Shown here in pieces: positions 1 to 6,718 of a stretch of DNA of 48,060 bases. The translations under genes were made by a program, and so were the position numbers. The notes under the pieces were generated by a model that ran no database searches, had not been told where the DNA came from, and saw nothing but the letters and a program-made list of their open reading frames with translations. Location: the IMG/VR virus record IMGVR_UViG_3300044527_000853, positions 1 through 48,060 of that record. One strand, written 5' to 3'. Source of the stretch: a virus. The number at the start of each line of letters is the position of its first letter. The stretch's first letter is position 1.

Positions 1-97
1 CCCTTGAAGGAGCCGCACCCGCAGCGCTCGAAGTACACGCGCCGAGAGTTGCCGCTAGCGTACCCCTCGAAGGAGCAACACCCGCAGCGCTCGAAGT
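1..97. repeat. Left copy of the 97-bp direct terminal repeat
   Basis: The first 97 bases equal the last 97 bases (47964-48060) exactly, as expected for a circular or circularly permuted contig. The same sequence also occurs internally at 319-415, so the end match may come from an assembly closing inside tandem repeats rather than from true physical ends. It lies inside the coding sequence of the repeat-rich tail gene. Confidence 0.9.
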
Positions 98-450
98 ACA
101 CGCCCCTAGAGTTACCGCTAGCGTGCCCCTTGAGGGCGCAACACCTGCAGCACTCGAGACGCAGGCACCCAGCGTAACGGAGAGCGATCCGATCGCAGGG
201 GTGCCCCCTCCTGTCGCGCTAAGAGTGCAAGCACCCAGCGTTGCCGCAAGCGTGCCGACTACGGGCGCTACACCCGCAGCACTCGAAGTACACGCGCCGA
301 GAGTTGTAGCTAGCGTGCCCCTTGAAGGAGCCGCACCCGCAGCGCTCGAAGTACACGCGCCGAGAGTTGCCGCTAGCGTACCCCTCGAAGGAGCAACACC
401 CGCAGCGCTCGAAGTACACGCCCCTAGAGTTACCGCTAGCGTGCCGACAA
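1..450 (-). repeat. 63-bp in-frame tandem repeats, left block
   Basis: About seven units of 63 bp (one is 66 bp), each coding for 21 residues with core TLGAC. Units 1-5 recur as units 6-10 across the window join, giving a higher-order period of 318 bp; bases 1-127 match 319-445. Every unit has one Cys. The length is a multiple of three, so unit gain or loss keeps frame. Confidence 0.9.
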
Positions 451-1252
451 CGGGCGCAGCCCCTAGTGCATACCGGGCAATTGCGTACGTTTCTAGTGCA
501 TCGAATTGCGCATCAGTAAGAGGCTTTTGGGCTAGCCCGATCTCTAGAATCTGGGCGTTTAGGAACGCCGTAAAGTTGTAGTTTACACCTACCCGGAGAC
601 AACGTTCAGGGGCGCTGAACATGTCGGGCATTGCCACGCTAGACCAAGGGCCCCCATCAACACGAATCGAAAGCAGCCCCGTAACAGGGTTCCAGCGGGC
701 TTGTACGATATGCCAATCAGTCGTACCTACCGAGACGTAGGGAGTAACGTCCGGCGCACCGGTACCGTATTGGTGCGCTCTAACACCGCTGGCACTTGCA
801 GTGATGCCCACCACGCTTGCGCCATCTTGAGCGATGAGTGCGGGCTCATCATAAAAATTGGTGTCTGCAGCTAGCGCACCGAACTTGGCAACAAAGTGCG
901 CGCTCCAACCCTTTTCAGGGGAGAACAGATCTTCAAGGTGCGCACCAAGTCCAAAGGACGTGCCGGTCGTTAGAGAATCATCCGTGCCGTCAAAGGACGC
1001 AGGTGCGTAGCCGTTGACCGTCGCACCTACGGAGGGTGCAATGCCGCTCGATAGCGGGAAGACCTGCCCCCCTCCTTCGGCAGACCAAGGGCTGCCCGAG
1101 TAGCTCGAGCGCCACCACACCATGGGCAGATCCAACGGGAACACCCCGCCGAAAACTGAGGCCTGAGAAAAGGCCTTTGTAGCGCCCTGCGTAAGCCCGG
1201 CCCGCGTAAGATTCGCGAGTGAAAGCAACCCGCCTACGGAACGCCTAGGCAT
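1..1252 (-). CDS. LamG-domain tail protein with 21-residue Cys repeats (N-terminal part, cut by window edge)
   Basis: The ATG at 1252 follows the stop of the upstream gene by 3 bases, with GGGGTAA just before it. The frame is open to base 1 with no stop. Residues about 30-270 look like a concanavalin A-like/LamG carbohydrate-binding fold: motifs such as SFDGTDDSL, then WHIVQARWNP, IRVDGG and a closing segment ending LTDAQFDALETYA. Seven tandem 21-residue units with core TLGACTSSAAGVAP follow. If the 97-bp ends are joined, the gene runs on in frame into 47314-48060, giving 1902 bp and 633 aa. The LamG fold suggests a receptor- or polysaccharide-binding tail component. The role of the one-cysteine-per-unit repeats is unknown. 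A LamG domain also ends the protein at 31611-32921. Confidence 0.8.
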   Translation of the reverse strand, partial: MPRRSVGGLLSLANLTRAGLTQGATKAFSQASVFGGVFPLDLPMVWWRSSYSGSPWSAEGGGQVFPLSSGIAPSVGATVNGYAPASFDGTDDSLTTGTSFGLGAHLEDLFSPEKGWSAHFVAKFGALAADTNFYDEPALIAQDGASVVGITASASGVRAHQYGTGAPDVTPYVSVGTTDWHIVQARWNPVTGLLSIRVDGGPWSSVAMPDMFSAPERCLRVGVNYNFTAFLNAQILEIGLAQKPLTDAQFDALETYAIARYALGAAPVVGTLAVTLGACTSSAAGVAPSRGTLAATLGACTSSAAGAAPSRGTLATTLGACTSSAAGVAPVVGTLAATLGACTLSATGGGTPAIGSLSVTLGACVSSAAGVAPSRGTLAVTLGACTSSAAGVAPSRGTLAATLGACTSSAAGAAPSR

Positions 1253-1255
1253 AGG

Positions 1256-2065
1256 TTACCCCTGCGAAAACGCAACGTTGCCGGAAACAGTCACTGCAGT
1301 AGTAGCAGTGGGCAGCCAAAGAAGGCTAAGGGTCGTGTTGTCGTACAGACGGACGAACTTGGTAGCGATCGCGTCTAGCTGCGCTCCAACGTTCGCAACG
1401 GGCAGAGACAAGCGCGCAAGCTCTCGGTATGCGACCAAGTGCACAACGCCCGTCACGAGAGACGTGCCAAGGGTGAGCGATGCCACGGCGCGCACGCCCG
1501 TGTCCCCGGCCGCAAGCTGGAACGGCACGAACGTGCCCGCTGCAGCCGTCGCAGGGAAAGAAGCCATCGTAGCCGTACGTCCCGCTGTTCCGGCCGCGTT
1601 CGTATAGGACGCGGTCATATTCGTGATGGCGCCCGTGTTCGTTGTAGCTGTGGAAACTTCGATGCCTAGGTATACGCCTTCCCCGTCAGTGCTCCCGTTA
1701 CGGTCGCGTGCGGGGAACGCAGCTGACGTTACGGTCTGCGCCGTCGTCGTTGTAACGGTGAAGCCGGAGTTGTCCCAAAGCCGATCTACAAGGATCAGTT
1801 GTCCCGCAGCGTTAGATCCTGCTTCTAGGGCTGCGAGGTAAGAAAGGTTTGCCCCGGCAGGTGCGGGCACCGTAATAAGACCTGCGCGCGAAGTGATTGC
1901 AGCGCCGGCAAGACCCGAGCTAGGCGCAGCCATGGCGCCCGGCAAACCGGAAGCGTACGCAAGCGAATGAAGCACGCCCGCAGCTTCCATTGTCCCACCC
2001 ACTTTTAGGAAGGAAAAAGGCTGCAACATACCCGCAAGCGCGCCGTCCAAAGACGTGATCGTCAA
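1256..2065 (-). CDS. Phage virion-associated structural protein, 269 aa
   Basis: It starts with TTG at 2065, which overlaps the TGA of the upstream 54-aa gene (TTGA). The protein is rich in Ala, Thr and Gly, with no signal peptide or membrane segment. The pattern DGALAGML near the N-terminus, LILVDRLWDNSG in the middle and GDTGVRAV later resembles a widespread phage structural protein family of unassigned role. It lies in the virion gene block, just upstream of the LamG repeat gene. A role as tail or capsid surface protein is inferred from position; the exact site on the particle is unknown. Confidence 0.7.
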   Translation of the reverse strand: MTITSLDGALAGMLQPFSFLKVGGTMEAAGVLHSLAYASGLPGAMAAPSSGLAGAAITSRAGLITVPAPAGANLSYLAALEAGSNAAGQLILVDRLWDNSGFTVTTTTAQTVTSAAFPARDRNGSTDGEGVYLGIEVSTATTNTGAITNMTASYTNAAGTAGRTATMASFPATAAAGTFVPFQLAAGDTGVRAVASLTLGTSLVTGVVHLVAYRELARLSLPVANVGAQLDAIATKFVRLYDNTTLSLLWLPTATTAVTVSGNVAFSQG

Positions 2066-2226
2066 GTCGGACCCCCGAGCTTGTCAATCAGCTCCCGCAA
2101 AGGGGCCATGTCACGGCTACGGATTTCGTCTTCCACGGCTCGCAGCTCCGCTTCGGCCAAAGCGATCTCCCTCGCTTTGACCTCTCGGAAGTTCTTCAGC
2201 TCTTCATATGTGAGCTCTGCAAACAT
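2062..2226 (-). CDS. Small hypothetical protein, 54 aa
   Basis: The ATG at 2226 opens a 54-codon frame that fills the gap between two structural genes and ends in a TTGA overlap with the next start. The protein is charged and probably helical (MFAELTYEELKNFREVKA at the N-terminus, rich in E, R and K). Coupled translation with 1256-2065 supports a real gene. The family is not recognised. Confidence 0.65.
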   Translation of the reverse strand: MFAELTYEELKNFREVKAREIALAEAELRAVEDEIRSRDMAPLRELIDKLGGPT

Positions 2227-2232
2227 CTTCGC

Positions 2233-2634
2233 TTAGGCGTTTCCGTCCGTAAGGGTGAACGAAGTAATCGAAACGCTTTGGCCAGATGCCAACACGTTGT
2301 TATCCAGCGTCAGATCTCCGCCCCCGCCGGAGATCGTGACCGTACCCTGCAGGTGACACGTAGCGCCTTGCTTGATCCGGAAGTGCGCAACGGTGCCCGC
2401 AGCATCTGCGCTCGTGTCCTGCCACGTGCCCGAGAGGGCCTTAGCGCCCGCGCTAGCTGCAGACATCCAGTCCGAAGGAAGGGTCATGGTCGCGCACACG
2501 GTGCCGCTATCCGCAGTGGCACAGGTAGCCGGGGCTGCGCCAGTCCTCAGCTCAAGCGTGGGCGTTGTTCCCACTGTGGTTTCGATCGCGTCCAATCGTG
2601 CGTTACGAACACCTACGGAAAATTGGATAGCCAT
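2233..2634 (-). CDS. Phage virion-associated protein, 133 aa
   Basis: The start region MAIQFSVGVRNARLDAIET and the central LPSDWM are characteristic of a small phage structural protein family that often sits near tail or decoration genes. The C-terminal half is Gly/Thr/Ser rich and likely beta-rich. It starts 9 bases after the upstream gene and ends 7 bases before the next. Function beyond virion association is unknown. Confidence 0.65.
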   Translation of the reverse strand: MAIQFSVGVRNARLDAIETTVGTTPTLELRTGAAPATCATADSGTVCATMTLPSDWMSAASAGAKALSGTWQDTSADAAGTVAHFRIKQGATCHLQGTVTISGGGGDLTLDNNVLASGQSVSITSFTLTDGNA

Positions 2635-2643
2635 TCAAAACCC

Positions 2644-2976
2644 TCAGGGGGAAAGCTCGGCTGCGCCGAGAACGTCGATAGCGAAAACTTCCGTGCGAAG
2701 GAGATCGCCCGGTGTTGGGGTCTCGAAGGAGACCCAAACAAACCACTTGCCCTCTTGGTCTAGGTCGCTTGTGGCGAGCACCTTACGGACCGTGATTGAA
2801 TTCGCGTCTTGGGCGGAGATCGCAGCGGCCCACGAAACGGATTCCCCGGCTAAGGGCTTTTCCGCGTGCAATGTGGCGCTACTGGGATCTTCCGGATCGA
2901 AGTCCGTACTAGCCGGGATCGTGACTTCGATCGCATAGGGAGGTCCCATGCCTACGCGCAACTTCGGGGGCTTCAC
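2644..2976 (-). CDS. Hypothetical virion-region protein, beta-rich, 110 aa
   Basis: The GTG start at 2976 is preceded by a GGGG ribosome-binding sequence. The protein has alternating hydrophobic strands and no Cys or membrane segment, suggesting a small Ig-like or beta-sandwich fold, as in some tail or baseplate attachment proteins. I do not recognise the family. It lies between structural genes with spacing under 10 bases and is probably co-transcribed with them. Confidence 0.55.
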   Translation of the reverse strand: MKPPKLRVGMGPPYAIEVTIPASTDFDPEDPSSATLHAEKPLAGESVSWAAAISAQDANSITVRKVLATSDLDQEGKWFVWVSFETPTPGDLLRTEVFAIDVLGAAELSP

Positions 2977-2985
2977 CCCGCAAGG

Positions 2986-3177
2986 CTAGTAGTAGCCCGT
3001 CGAACGGTAGTTAGGAGTGACACCCAAGCCGGCTAGCGCTGCAAGCACCTCGCCGAAGGTGGAAGCGCTAAAGTCGCGATGGGTGCCCCAGCGTTCTGCA
3101 TGCGCAAACCTCGCGAGCCTTCGGACCCCCGAAGGATCGATAGCCCACGCCCTTTTTAGGGTGTTCTTCGAGATCAC
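2986..3177 (-). CDS. Small hypothetical protein, 63 aa
   Basis: A basic 63-aa protein (MISKNTLKRAWAIDPSG at the start) with a C-terminal Tyr-rich tail. It is spaced 8-9 bases from both neighbours in a tightly packed minus-strand run, which is the main support that it is real. No recognised domain. Confidence 0.5.
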   Translation of the reverse strand: MISKNTLKRAWAIDPSGVRRLARFAHAERWGTHRDFSASTFGEVLAALAGLGVTPNYRSTGYY

Positions 3178-3185
3178 TGCGGAGC

Positions 3186-3713
3186 CTAATTCCCTAGGTC
3201 TTCCGTGGGATCTTCGATGCTTGCAATATACCCGGGCTCGCCTTCATCCGGCCCAAGCACGTCAACGATCGCGTAAGCGAATCGCAAATCCAGGATCGCC
3301 GAACTTGTGGCCCGGTTATCGATCGTGCTGTCCAACGTGGTGATAGACGGGGAATCAACCAGCGCTAGCCCTGCTTCTTCTCTGAGCTCTGCCCTCACAC
3401 TCGGGCGCATCAAGCGCAGCCGAAGGAGATCTAGTTCGTCATAGGCCTCCTCAGCGCCGAACAGCTCGAGACGGAAAGAGACGGTCGCGATCCTTCGGCC
3501 TACCAGGGTTTCCATAGAAGCCGTGAAATCCCGGTTCACGTCCACGGTGCCCCTTTGCTGTGTCGCTACGACACTAAGCGTCAACATGCCCACGTGCTCC
3601 CCCGGCACGGGCAAAATGAAAGGCTCGGGCTCTCCGTCCCAAATCACGTTATCATCGTGCACGCTCGTAAGCCGTCGGACGATCGTGCGTAGTGCGTCTT
3701 TGGGGAATCCCAC
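3186..3713 (-). CDS. Phage neck/tail-completion protein (LIC_12616-like), 175 aa
   Basis: The N-terminus has the pattern ALRTIVRRLTSVHDDNVIWDG, followed by a strand-rich core ending in FAYAIVDV. This matches phage neck or tail-terminator proteins of the LIC_12616/gp12-like type. Such proteins sit at the head-tail interface and cap the tail tube. It lies next to other connector genes (gp10-like and DUF4054-like), which supports this role. The exact family assignment is from memory of the pattern, not from a search. Confidence 0.6.
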   Translation of the reverse strand: MGFPKDALRTIVRRLTSVHDDNVIWDGEPEPFILPVPGEHVGMLTLSVVATQQRGTVDVNRDFTASMETLVGRRIATVSFRLELFGAEEAYDELDLLRLRLMRPSVRAELREEAGLALVDSPSITTLDSTIDNRATSSAILDLRFAYAIVDVLGPDEGEPGYIASIEDPTEDLGN

Positions 3714-3722
3714 GAACGCAGG

Positions 3723-4589
3723 CTAGCCCTTGGTGCCTCCCACGATCTCGCTCCCCCATGTGGCGCGGTAAGCGATCGAAGATCGAAGCTGACCCGTGTC
3801 TATGAGGGGCTTACTCGAGCCCTTTCGACGGATTGTAGAGGGCGCATTGGGCGGGGGGATGCCTGCAGCCATGCGACGTTGGATCTCTCCCACGAACTTC
3901 ACCCCGAGCAAGTTGAGCACCTGCCCCGGGGTGCGCTTCCCCGTGACACACGTCTGCATGAGGGACAGGGCTAGCTTGGAATTCTTCGGCCCGTTTTCGT
4001 CGAAGTACGCACGCAAGAAAGACCGTTGCGGCACGTTGCCCGCCCCGAATTCGTTCCACGTCGCAACATCCAAAACAGTCAAGTTCCTACTGGAAGGCTC
4101 CTTCGCCGTTCGGCTCGAAGCAGCCGCTTGCTTCTTTTGCTTTTTGCCTCGGGGATCTGGCTGCTTTGCAGAGATGCTTCTGACGATCTTGGCCTTCTTC
4201 TCTTGCCGGCTAAGAGATCGCTTCGCCTTCTTCAGCGTTTGGCGGAACCTCTTGGATGCGTTAGCTACCCCCCGCTTTAGCCGTTGAAACTTCGAACCTG
4301 CAGCGGCTTTTGCCTGCTTCGCAGCGAGGATCTTTACCCCTGCTTGTATCTCTGCCCAAGCTGCGGGATTCTGCGAGACAACCCCGAGAGCTGTAGCAGC
4401 GGCCCCCTTCGAGATCGTGCCCTCGGCTACGGCTTTCTCGAGCCCCTGCTTTGCATCCAAGACCCGAGAGTCATGCTTGACGGCCCCGGCGGACGCAAAG
4501 ACGCCTACTTCAACGTAAGCGCGTCGTCCCTCGCCATAGAGGCGCTTCACTAGCTCATCATACTTGGCGCGCTTGTCTACGAAGGGCAC
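3723..4589 (-). CDS. HK97 gp10-like / virion morphogenesis protein with a basic insertion, 288 aa
   Basis: Near residue 180 it has WNEFGAGNVPQRSFLRAYFD and near the C-terminus PPPNAPSTIRRKGSSKPLID followed by TGQLRSSI. Both are hallmarks of head-tail joining or tail-completion proteins of the HK97 gp10/Mu gpG type. Residues about 100-165 form a strongly basic Lys/Arg/Gln-rich segment not usual for the short family members (about 120-160 aa), so it looks like an insertion. It ends 3 bases downstream of the codon region shared with the connector cluster and lies between the neck protein and small connector genes. Confidence 0.75.
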   Translation of the reverse strand: MPFVDKRAKYDELVKRLYGEGRRAYVEVGVFASAGAVKHDSRVLDAKQGLEKAVAEGTISKGAAATALGVVSQNPAAWAEIQAGVKILAAKQAKAAAGSKFQRLKRGVANASKRFRQTLKKAKRSLSRQEKKAKIVRSISAKQPDPRGKKQKKQAAASSRTAKEPSSRNLTVLDVATWNEFGAGNVPQRSFLRAYFDENGPKNSKLALSLMQTCVTGKRTPGQVLNLLGVKFVGEIQRRMAAGIPPPNAPSTIRRKGSSKPLIDTGQLRSSIAYRATWGSEIVGGTKG

Positions 4590-4592
4590 GGG

Positions 4593-4787
4593 CTACTCCC
4601 CTGCACAAGCTTCTTGCCAGCGATCTTCGAGCTCTTGCCAAAGCATCAAAAGGACCGCCTTGTAATCCTCAAGGGGGAGGCCTTCGGTGCTTTCCGAGAG
4701 CTGTTCGGAAACCTCTTCTACGGCGAGCTCTGCAGGGTGCACCTTAGCCCCCGCACGCTTGGCACTTGCGAGAGCGCAGCCGATCAA
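4593..4787 (-). CDS. Small hypothetical protein in connector block
   Basis: The longest version starts with TTG at 4787 and overlaps the upstream gene by 44 bases. A GTG at 4742, directly after that gene's TAA and behind a GGGG stretch, gives a 49-aa product and is the more likely start. The product is acidic (EEVSEQLSESTEG) and probably helical. It is immediately followed by the gp10-like gene. Family not recognised. Confidence 0.5.
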   Translation of the reverse strand: MIGCALASAKRAGAKVHPAELAVEEVSEQLSESTEGLPLEDYKAVLLMLWQELEDRWQEACAGE

Positions 4788-4962
4788 GCACGAACGAACT
4801 TACAGCCGTTTTAGCAACGCCAATCCAAGCCTCTTTAGTCGCCAAGGTGCACTGATCCCACGGCACGTGGTTCAGACGCCAACCCTCGAAACGCTGCAGG
4901 GTGCGCTCGAAGTGCGCGTCATACGCCGCCTTCGCAACGGAGTCCCAATCCGTAGGCATCAT
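4744..4962 (-). CDS. Small hypothetical protein, 72 aa
   Basis: The ATG at 4962 overlaps the stop of the upstream DUF4054-like gene (ATGATG context). The protein is Trp-rich (GWRLNHVPWDQC) and ends in CQACGG, a possible metal-binding CxxC. No family recognised. The tight overlap with both neighbours supports expression as part of the connector operon. Confidence 0.55.
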   Translation of the reverse strand: MMPTDWDSVAKAAYDAHFERTLQRFEGWRLNHVPWDQCTLATKEAWIGVAKTAVSSFVLDRLRSRKCQACGG

Positions 4963-5234
4963 GTAACCCTGTATCCTTGCGCGACCTTGCGCACGAGATC
5001 CGAATAGTGGGTGAAGTAAGTAGAGCCACCGGAAGCGTTCGACAGTTTCGCGCTGTTGCCGTAGGGGCTAAGGGCAAGCTTGTGCGCTGCGAGGTAGGCG
5101 ATCCCCTGATCCAAGAGAGTGCCCCAAACCTCCGGGCTGCACTCGAGCGACGCCGCGGAAATGTGCGCGCTGAGCATGGGATCCGGCACGGACTTGAATT
5201 CCGGGAATTGGATCTTGAATTCCGTAAGCGTCAC
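4959..5234 (-). CDS. Head-tail connector protein, DUF4054-like, 91 aa
   Basis: The N-terminal FKIQFPEFKSVPDPMLSAHI, then LECSPEVWG and YLAAHKLALSPYG, match the DUF4054 pattern. That family is an all-helical adaptor that docks under the portal (gp6/gp15-like connector). Length fits the shorter members. It is followed by small connector-block genes and the gp10-like gene, in the usual order for this module. Confidence 0.75.
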   Translation of the reverse strand: MTLTEFKIQFPEFKSVPDPMLSAHISAASLECSPEVWGTLLDQGIAYLAAHKLALSPYGNSAKLSNASGGSTYFTHYSDLVRKVAQGYRVT

Positions 5235-5243
5235 GGAAGAAGT

Positions 5244-5453
5244 CTAGGGGACTTCGACTTCGAGGCACTCGGGCAATCTCTGCAGCCACCCTTCTACGCC
5301 TCCTGTCTCGTCCTGCACTCCCTTGCCGAACATGCTGCAAAACCACTGCGTTCCCATGAGATTCGCACGCAAGTGTTTGCAGAACACTCCCTTTCGAAGG
5401 GCGCAGGACTTCTCTCCGGCTTCGATCCAAAGCTCTAGCTTCAGCTTCCGCAC
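5244..5453 (-). CDS. Small hypothetical protein, 69 aa
   Basis: The GTG at 5453 lies inside the end of the upstream 60-aa gene (13-base overlap) and opens a 69-codon frame ending 9 bases before the DUF4054-like gene. The product begins MRKLKLELWIEAGEK and has a Cys-containing middle. A longer frame exists but its extra part reads as a shadow of the upstream gene. Function unknown; it may be a connector-block accessory protein. Confidence 0.5.
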   Translation of the reverse strand: MRKLKLELWIEAGEKSCALRKGVFCKHLRANLMGTQWFCSMFGKGVQDETGGVEGWLQRLPECLEVEVP

Positions 5454-5623
5454 TTTTGCAACCCTCTTTCGGCCCAACAAATGAAAGCCCACGAAACGGT
5501 TTCCGCCAGCTGTGTCGCTTGCTCTGCAGTGTCTCCGTAAAGGTGCGGACGAACACCGCTCAAGGGCTCGCCCAAGGGCTCCCCGATCTCTTCCCCTACA
5601 GGCTCTCCTAGGTCCACACTCAT
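5441..5623 (-). CDS. Small acidic hypothetical protein, 60 aa
   Basis: The ATG at 5623 forms an ATGA overlap with the upstream stop. The N-terminus has Gly/Glu/Pro repeats (GEPVGEEIGEPLGEP) and the C-terminal half is helical (TAEQATQLAETVSWAF). In-frame starts further upstream exist but would read back through the neighbouring gene. No family recognised. Confidence 0.5.
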   Translation of the reverse strand: MSVDLGEPVGEEIGEPLGEPLSGVRPHLYGDTAEQATQLAETVSWAFICWAERGLQKCGS

Positions 5624-5919
5624 CGGTCGCTTTTCTTGCTGCATGTCTTTCCTCTTCCCCTGCGCACGAGCCATTGGGGATCATCTGGAGCGAACCAAAA
5701 CTCTAGGTGCTCTGGGATCACGATCTCTTTACTGAGAGGCGCGTACCTCGGGCACAGCTTCCACGCGCACGGGTAAGGGTCTTTGCATACTGCACACTTC
5801 TTTCGACGTGCGCAGGCCCTTCGGTGCTTTCTCCACCCGTTCGCGCGCACCCCTTCCCCGCACGTACGGCACAGGTACATCGGGTCTTGATAACGACCTT
5901 TGTGCCTACCTGGGCCCAA
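5620..5919 (-). CDS. Small zinc-finger protein, up to 99 aa
   Basis: Cysteines are arranged as CRTC, H, C, then CAVC, C, C (residues about 17-57), which suggests a two-site zinc ribbon. The rest is basic with a Trp/Phe-rich motif (EFWFAPDDPQWL). The start is unsure: TTG at 5919 lacks a clear ribosome-binding site and an ATG at 5880 just before the first CxxC is possible. Small phage zinc ribbons often bind nucleic acid or RNA polymerase, but no function is shown here. Confidence 0.5.
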   Translation of the reverse strand: MGPGRHKGRYQDPMYLCRTCGEGVRANGWRKHRRACARRKKCAVCKDPYPCAWKLCPRYAPLSKEIVIPEHLEFWFAPDDPQWLVRRGRGKTCSKKSDR

Positions 5920-5925
5920 GGGCTG

Positions 5926-6012
5926 CTACTCGGGCGCGAAGAAAAGCGCGAACAGCACAACGCCGAAGGCGAGGCACTCGCCCAACACTAGCGACACTTC
6001 CAAGCCGCTCAA
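5926..6012 (-). CDS. Membrane microprotein, 28 aa
   Basis: TTG at 6012 overlaps the TGA of the preceding 25-aa frame (TTGA). The product is a single strongly hydrophobic segment (LVLGECLAFGVVLFALFF) that would span a membrane once. The coupled start and the pairing with another membrane microprotein are the support. It could be a tiny holin-like or inner-membrane effector, but this is inference. Confidence 0.4.
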   Translation of the reverse strand: MSGLEVSLVLGECLAFGVVLFALFFAPE

Positions 6013-6086
6013 TGTCTCGCCCCACGATCGGAGAGGAGAGCTACGAGCAACCCGGCTGTGATGCAATCCAAGAGGGCTATACTCAT
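6009..6086 (-). CDS. Membrane microprotein, 25 aa
   Basis: The ATG at 6086 overlaps the methyltransferase stop (ATGA) behind a GGGGGAG ribosome-binding sequence. The product MSIALLDCITAGLLVALLS plus a short basic tail is one predicted membrane helix. Its stop overlaps the TTG start of a second membrane microprotein. A frameshift between them would instead make one two-helix protein. Confidence 0.45.
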   Translation of the reverse strand: MSIALLDCITAGLLVALLSDRGARH

Positions 6087-6718
6087 TTCTCCCCCTTGGT
6101 CGCATCATGCACAAGGCGCAGCTTGGGTGGGGGCTTGCGCTTCCACTCTTTCAGCGCCCAACGCCCGCCCCTTCGAGGGCCCCAAACGAACCAGGCATAT
6201 TCCGTCGAATCCGTACCTCCGCCATTGAAGGATGGGCGCGGCACGAGACCGAACACGTCCGAAGGGTGCGCCGTGTGGAAGGCGATGCGCCCACGCGAAC
6301 CCTTGAATCCCTCGGGCAGAAGCATTGCTACGGTGCCCTTGCGCTTAGCCACGCACGCCAGGGCACGTTCGACGAACGCAAGCGCGTTCTTGTAGGGAGG
6401 GTTCGCAATCACCAGATCGCAATCACTTACGGGGAGGGCGAGAAAGTCTCCCTCTGTGACGTTTGCCGTAGGGATGCCCCGAGCTCTTGCTTGCTCTACC
6501 AGAGACCCTTGGATGTCTACTCCGTAGGTTTCTGCTTTAGGTGCGCGATCATAGACACGTTGTAGGATAATCCCGTTGCCGCAACCAGGGTCTAGAACCA
6601 CCCCGGAGTAGTCCGAGCCGATCTGAAGCTCGTCCAAGATCGCATCGATAACGGCCCCGGGAGTCTCGTAGAAATCGTGGGGTTGCCTCGAAAGCCCTCC
6701 ACGGTTTGTAGAGCTCAA
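6083..6718 (-). CDS. DNA adenine-type methyltransferase, 211 aa
   Basis: Class I S-adenosylmethionine methyltransferase. The SAM-binding motif DPGCGNG is at residues 43-49 and the catalytic motif NPPY, typical of N6-adenine (or N4-cytosine) DNA methylases, is at 106-109. No separate target-recognition domain is evident at this size. TTG at 6718 overlaps the upstream TGA (TTGA) and has GGGGGAG at good spacing, so it is preferred over a start at 6766 inside the coiled-coil gene. It may methylate phage DNA against host restriction; no restriction partner is seen. Confidence 0.85.
   Translation of the reverse strand: MSSTNRGGLSRQPHDFYETPGAVIDAILDELQIGSDYSGVVLDPGCGNGIILQRVYDRAPKAETYGVDIQGSLVEQARARGIPTANVTEGDFLALPVSDCDLVIANPPYKNALAFVERALACVAKRKGTVAMLLPEGFKGSRGRIAFHTAHPSDVFGLVPRPSFNGGGTDSTEYAWFVWGPRRGGRWALKEWKRKPPPKLRLVHDATKGEK

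Noticed and set aside
1-470. A CRISPR array or spacer-repeat structure from the regular repeats
   Set aside because: Units are contiguous 63-bp coding repeats without unique spacers and keep one reading frame.
123-581. A plus-strand 152-aa frame in the tail repeat region
   Set aside because: It is the antisense of the repeat-rich tail gene; the repeat leaves several frames open.
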